Shown: one piece after another, positions 4,953 through 5,538 of the stretch
Layout: each line of letters begins with the position of its first letter
Numbering within the stretch: position 1 is the first letter of the stretch
NCBI GenBank assembly: GCA_024275215.1
Contig: JAJRZO010000012.1
Coordinates: forward strand, 1 to 5,538
Origin: Candidatus Zixiibacteriota bacterium
GTDB taxonomy: Bacteria > Zixibacteria > MSB-5A5 > JAABVY01 > JAHJOQ01
Direction of reading: 5' to 3'
DNA length: 5,538 bases
Position numbers and translations under genes: made by a program
The notes under the pieces: model-generated
Seen by the model: the letters and a program-made list of their open reading frames with translations, nothing else
Database searches by the model: none
What the model was told of the DNA's origin: nothing

Positions 4953-5538
4953 ATGCGGCGAATACTCTGTTCCTTGTTTATTGTAATTATTCTGGCAGGC
5001 GGTTGTGACACCAATAAGAGTGTTGGAAGCGGTGACCAGGCTTCAGGTACAGTATGTCTCTGGATTAGCGCCGATAAGGATACTTATGTTACTTGCGGAC
5101 GGACGGCTGAGTGCGAGGAAGGTGACCACAACCATGGGCAGGATATTTCCCTGGTTGTTGCGGGCTGGGAACTCGCTCATAAGAGATCATACGTGCATTT
5201 TCTTCTCCCAAAACTTCCTGAAGGAACGGAGATTATGGGGGCATACCTCGAATTTTTTCACTCGGGCAAGAATGAGGATGGCAAGACGGATGATGTCGAT
5301 ATCCCTGTTCAGAAAGTTTCTGACGACTGGAGCCCGATGGATCTCACATGGAACAACCAGCCGGAATTTACTCCCAGCCAGCTGTTTACAATAGATTTGA
5401 AAAGCCAGGCATGGTCAGGTTCGTCAAATATCGTCAATGAAGTAATAGATATGTTCGATGATCCTGAGAATGATTACGGTTTCCTCATTTGGTGGACAGA
5501 ACTCACTGGTACCGGTATAGAGAAGAGTTTTCAATCCA
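4953..5538 (+). CDS. DNRLRE-domain lipoprotein, 3' end outside the window
   Basis: The first 195 residues of an exported protein are visible, with no stop before the window ends. MRRILCSLFIVIILAGGC is a short signal peptide with lipobox LAGGC, predicting cleavage before Cys18 and lipid anchoring. Asp19 follows, which in enterobacteria favours inner-membrane retention, though that rule may not hold here. From about residue 40 the protein follows the DNRLRE (CBM96-like beta-sandwich) pattern: NHGQDISLVVAG (60-71) as the N-G-x-L-x-V strand, RSYVHFLLPKLPEGTEIMGA (78-97) as the characteristic strand and 'lP-xG-t' turn, LEFF, then DDWSPMDLTWNNQP (124-137) with the hallmark TWNNQP. Later WSGSSNIVNEVIDMF and YGFLIWW fit the domain's end. 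Members occur in secreted surface proteins, often beside carbohydrate-active or repeat modules. Cys35, Cys48 and Cys54 could form disulfides. A downstream catalytic or anchoring region may lie beyond the edge; enzymatic function is unknown. The start is secured by AGGAGGT. Confidence 0.82.
   Translation, partial: MRRILCSLFIVIILAGGCDTNKSVGSGDQASGTVCLWISADKDTYVTCGRTAECEEGDHNHGQDISLVVAGWELAHKRSYVHFLLPKLPEGTEIMGAYLEFFHSGKNEDGKTDDVDIPVQKVSDDWSPMDLTWNNQPEFTPSQLFTIDLKSQAWSGSSNIVNEVIDMFDDPENDYGFLIWWTELTGTGIEKSFQS

Noticed and set aside
5005..5394. 129-residue plus-strand frame
   Set aside because: It is an out-of-frame shadow; the frame beginning at 4953 has a signal peptide, lipobox, DNRLRE motifs and a perfect ribosome binding site, and stays open to the window edge.

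Overview
The window looks like chromosomal DNA of a free-living Gram-negative-type bacterium of moderate GC content. It has Shine-Dalgarno-led genes, sigma70-like promoters, a lipoprotein signal peptide and long intergenic stretches carrying short hairpin repeats. The gene mix (HDOD signalling protein, TauE/SafE permease, NhaP-type antiporter, DNRLRE lipoprotein) and the two repeat families would suit an uncultivated lineage such as the FCB group (for example Zixibacteria) or a deltaproteobacterial relative. This placement is a weak inference; nothing here fixes taxonomy.

Layout. Positions 1-398 hold no convincing gene. They carry three copies of a REP-like hairpin repeat and a possible terminator for the gene that follows on the minus strand. 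Positions 399-1724 (minus) encode an HDOD-domain protein whose C-terminus carries a histidine-kinase-like H-box without an ATPase domain. A 202-bp divergent spacer (1725-1926) contains a 16-bp near-perfect palindrome and a candidate promoter. It leads into a TauE/SafE-family permease (1927-2682, plus) that starts at TTG. Positions 2683-2992 hold a possible decayed minus-strand gene end and a very good promoter for the CPA1 sodium/proton antiporter (2993-4234, plus). The 718-bp spacer 4235-4952 is dominated by a nested inverted-repeat structure, centred near 4550, built from two identical 24-bp palindromes plus half copies. It ends with a promoter and a strong ribosome binding site for a lipoprotein with a DNRLRE-type domain (4953 onward), which runs off the window.

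How the genes relate. They do not form one operon: each has its own spacer, and three of the four have a visible promoter candidate. Two are ion or anion transporters of the inner membrane, one is a cytoplasmic signalling or scaffold protein, and one is an exported lipid-anchored protein. I see no complete defence, mobile or biosynthetic system. The most unusual items are the ATPase-less H-box on the HDOD protein and the roughly 300-bp nested palindromic element.
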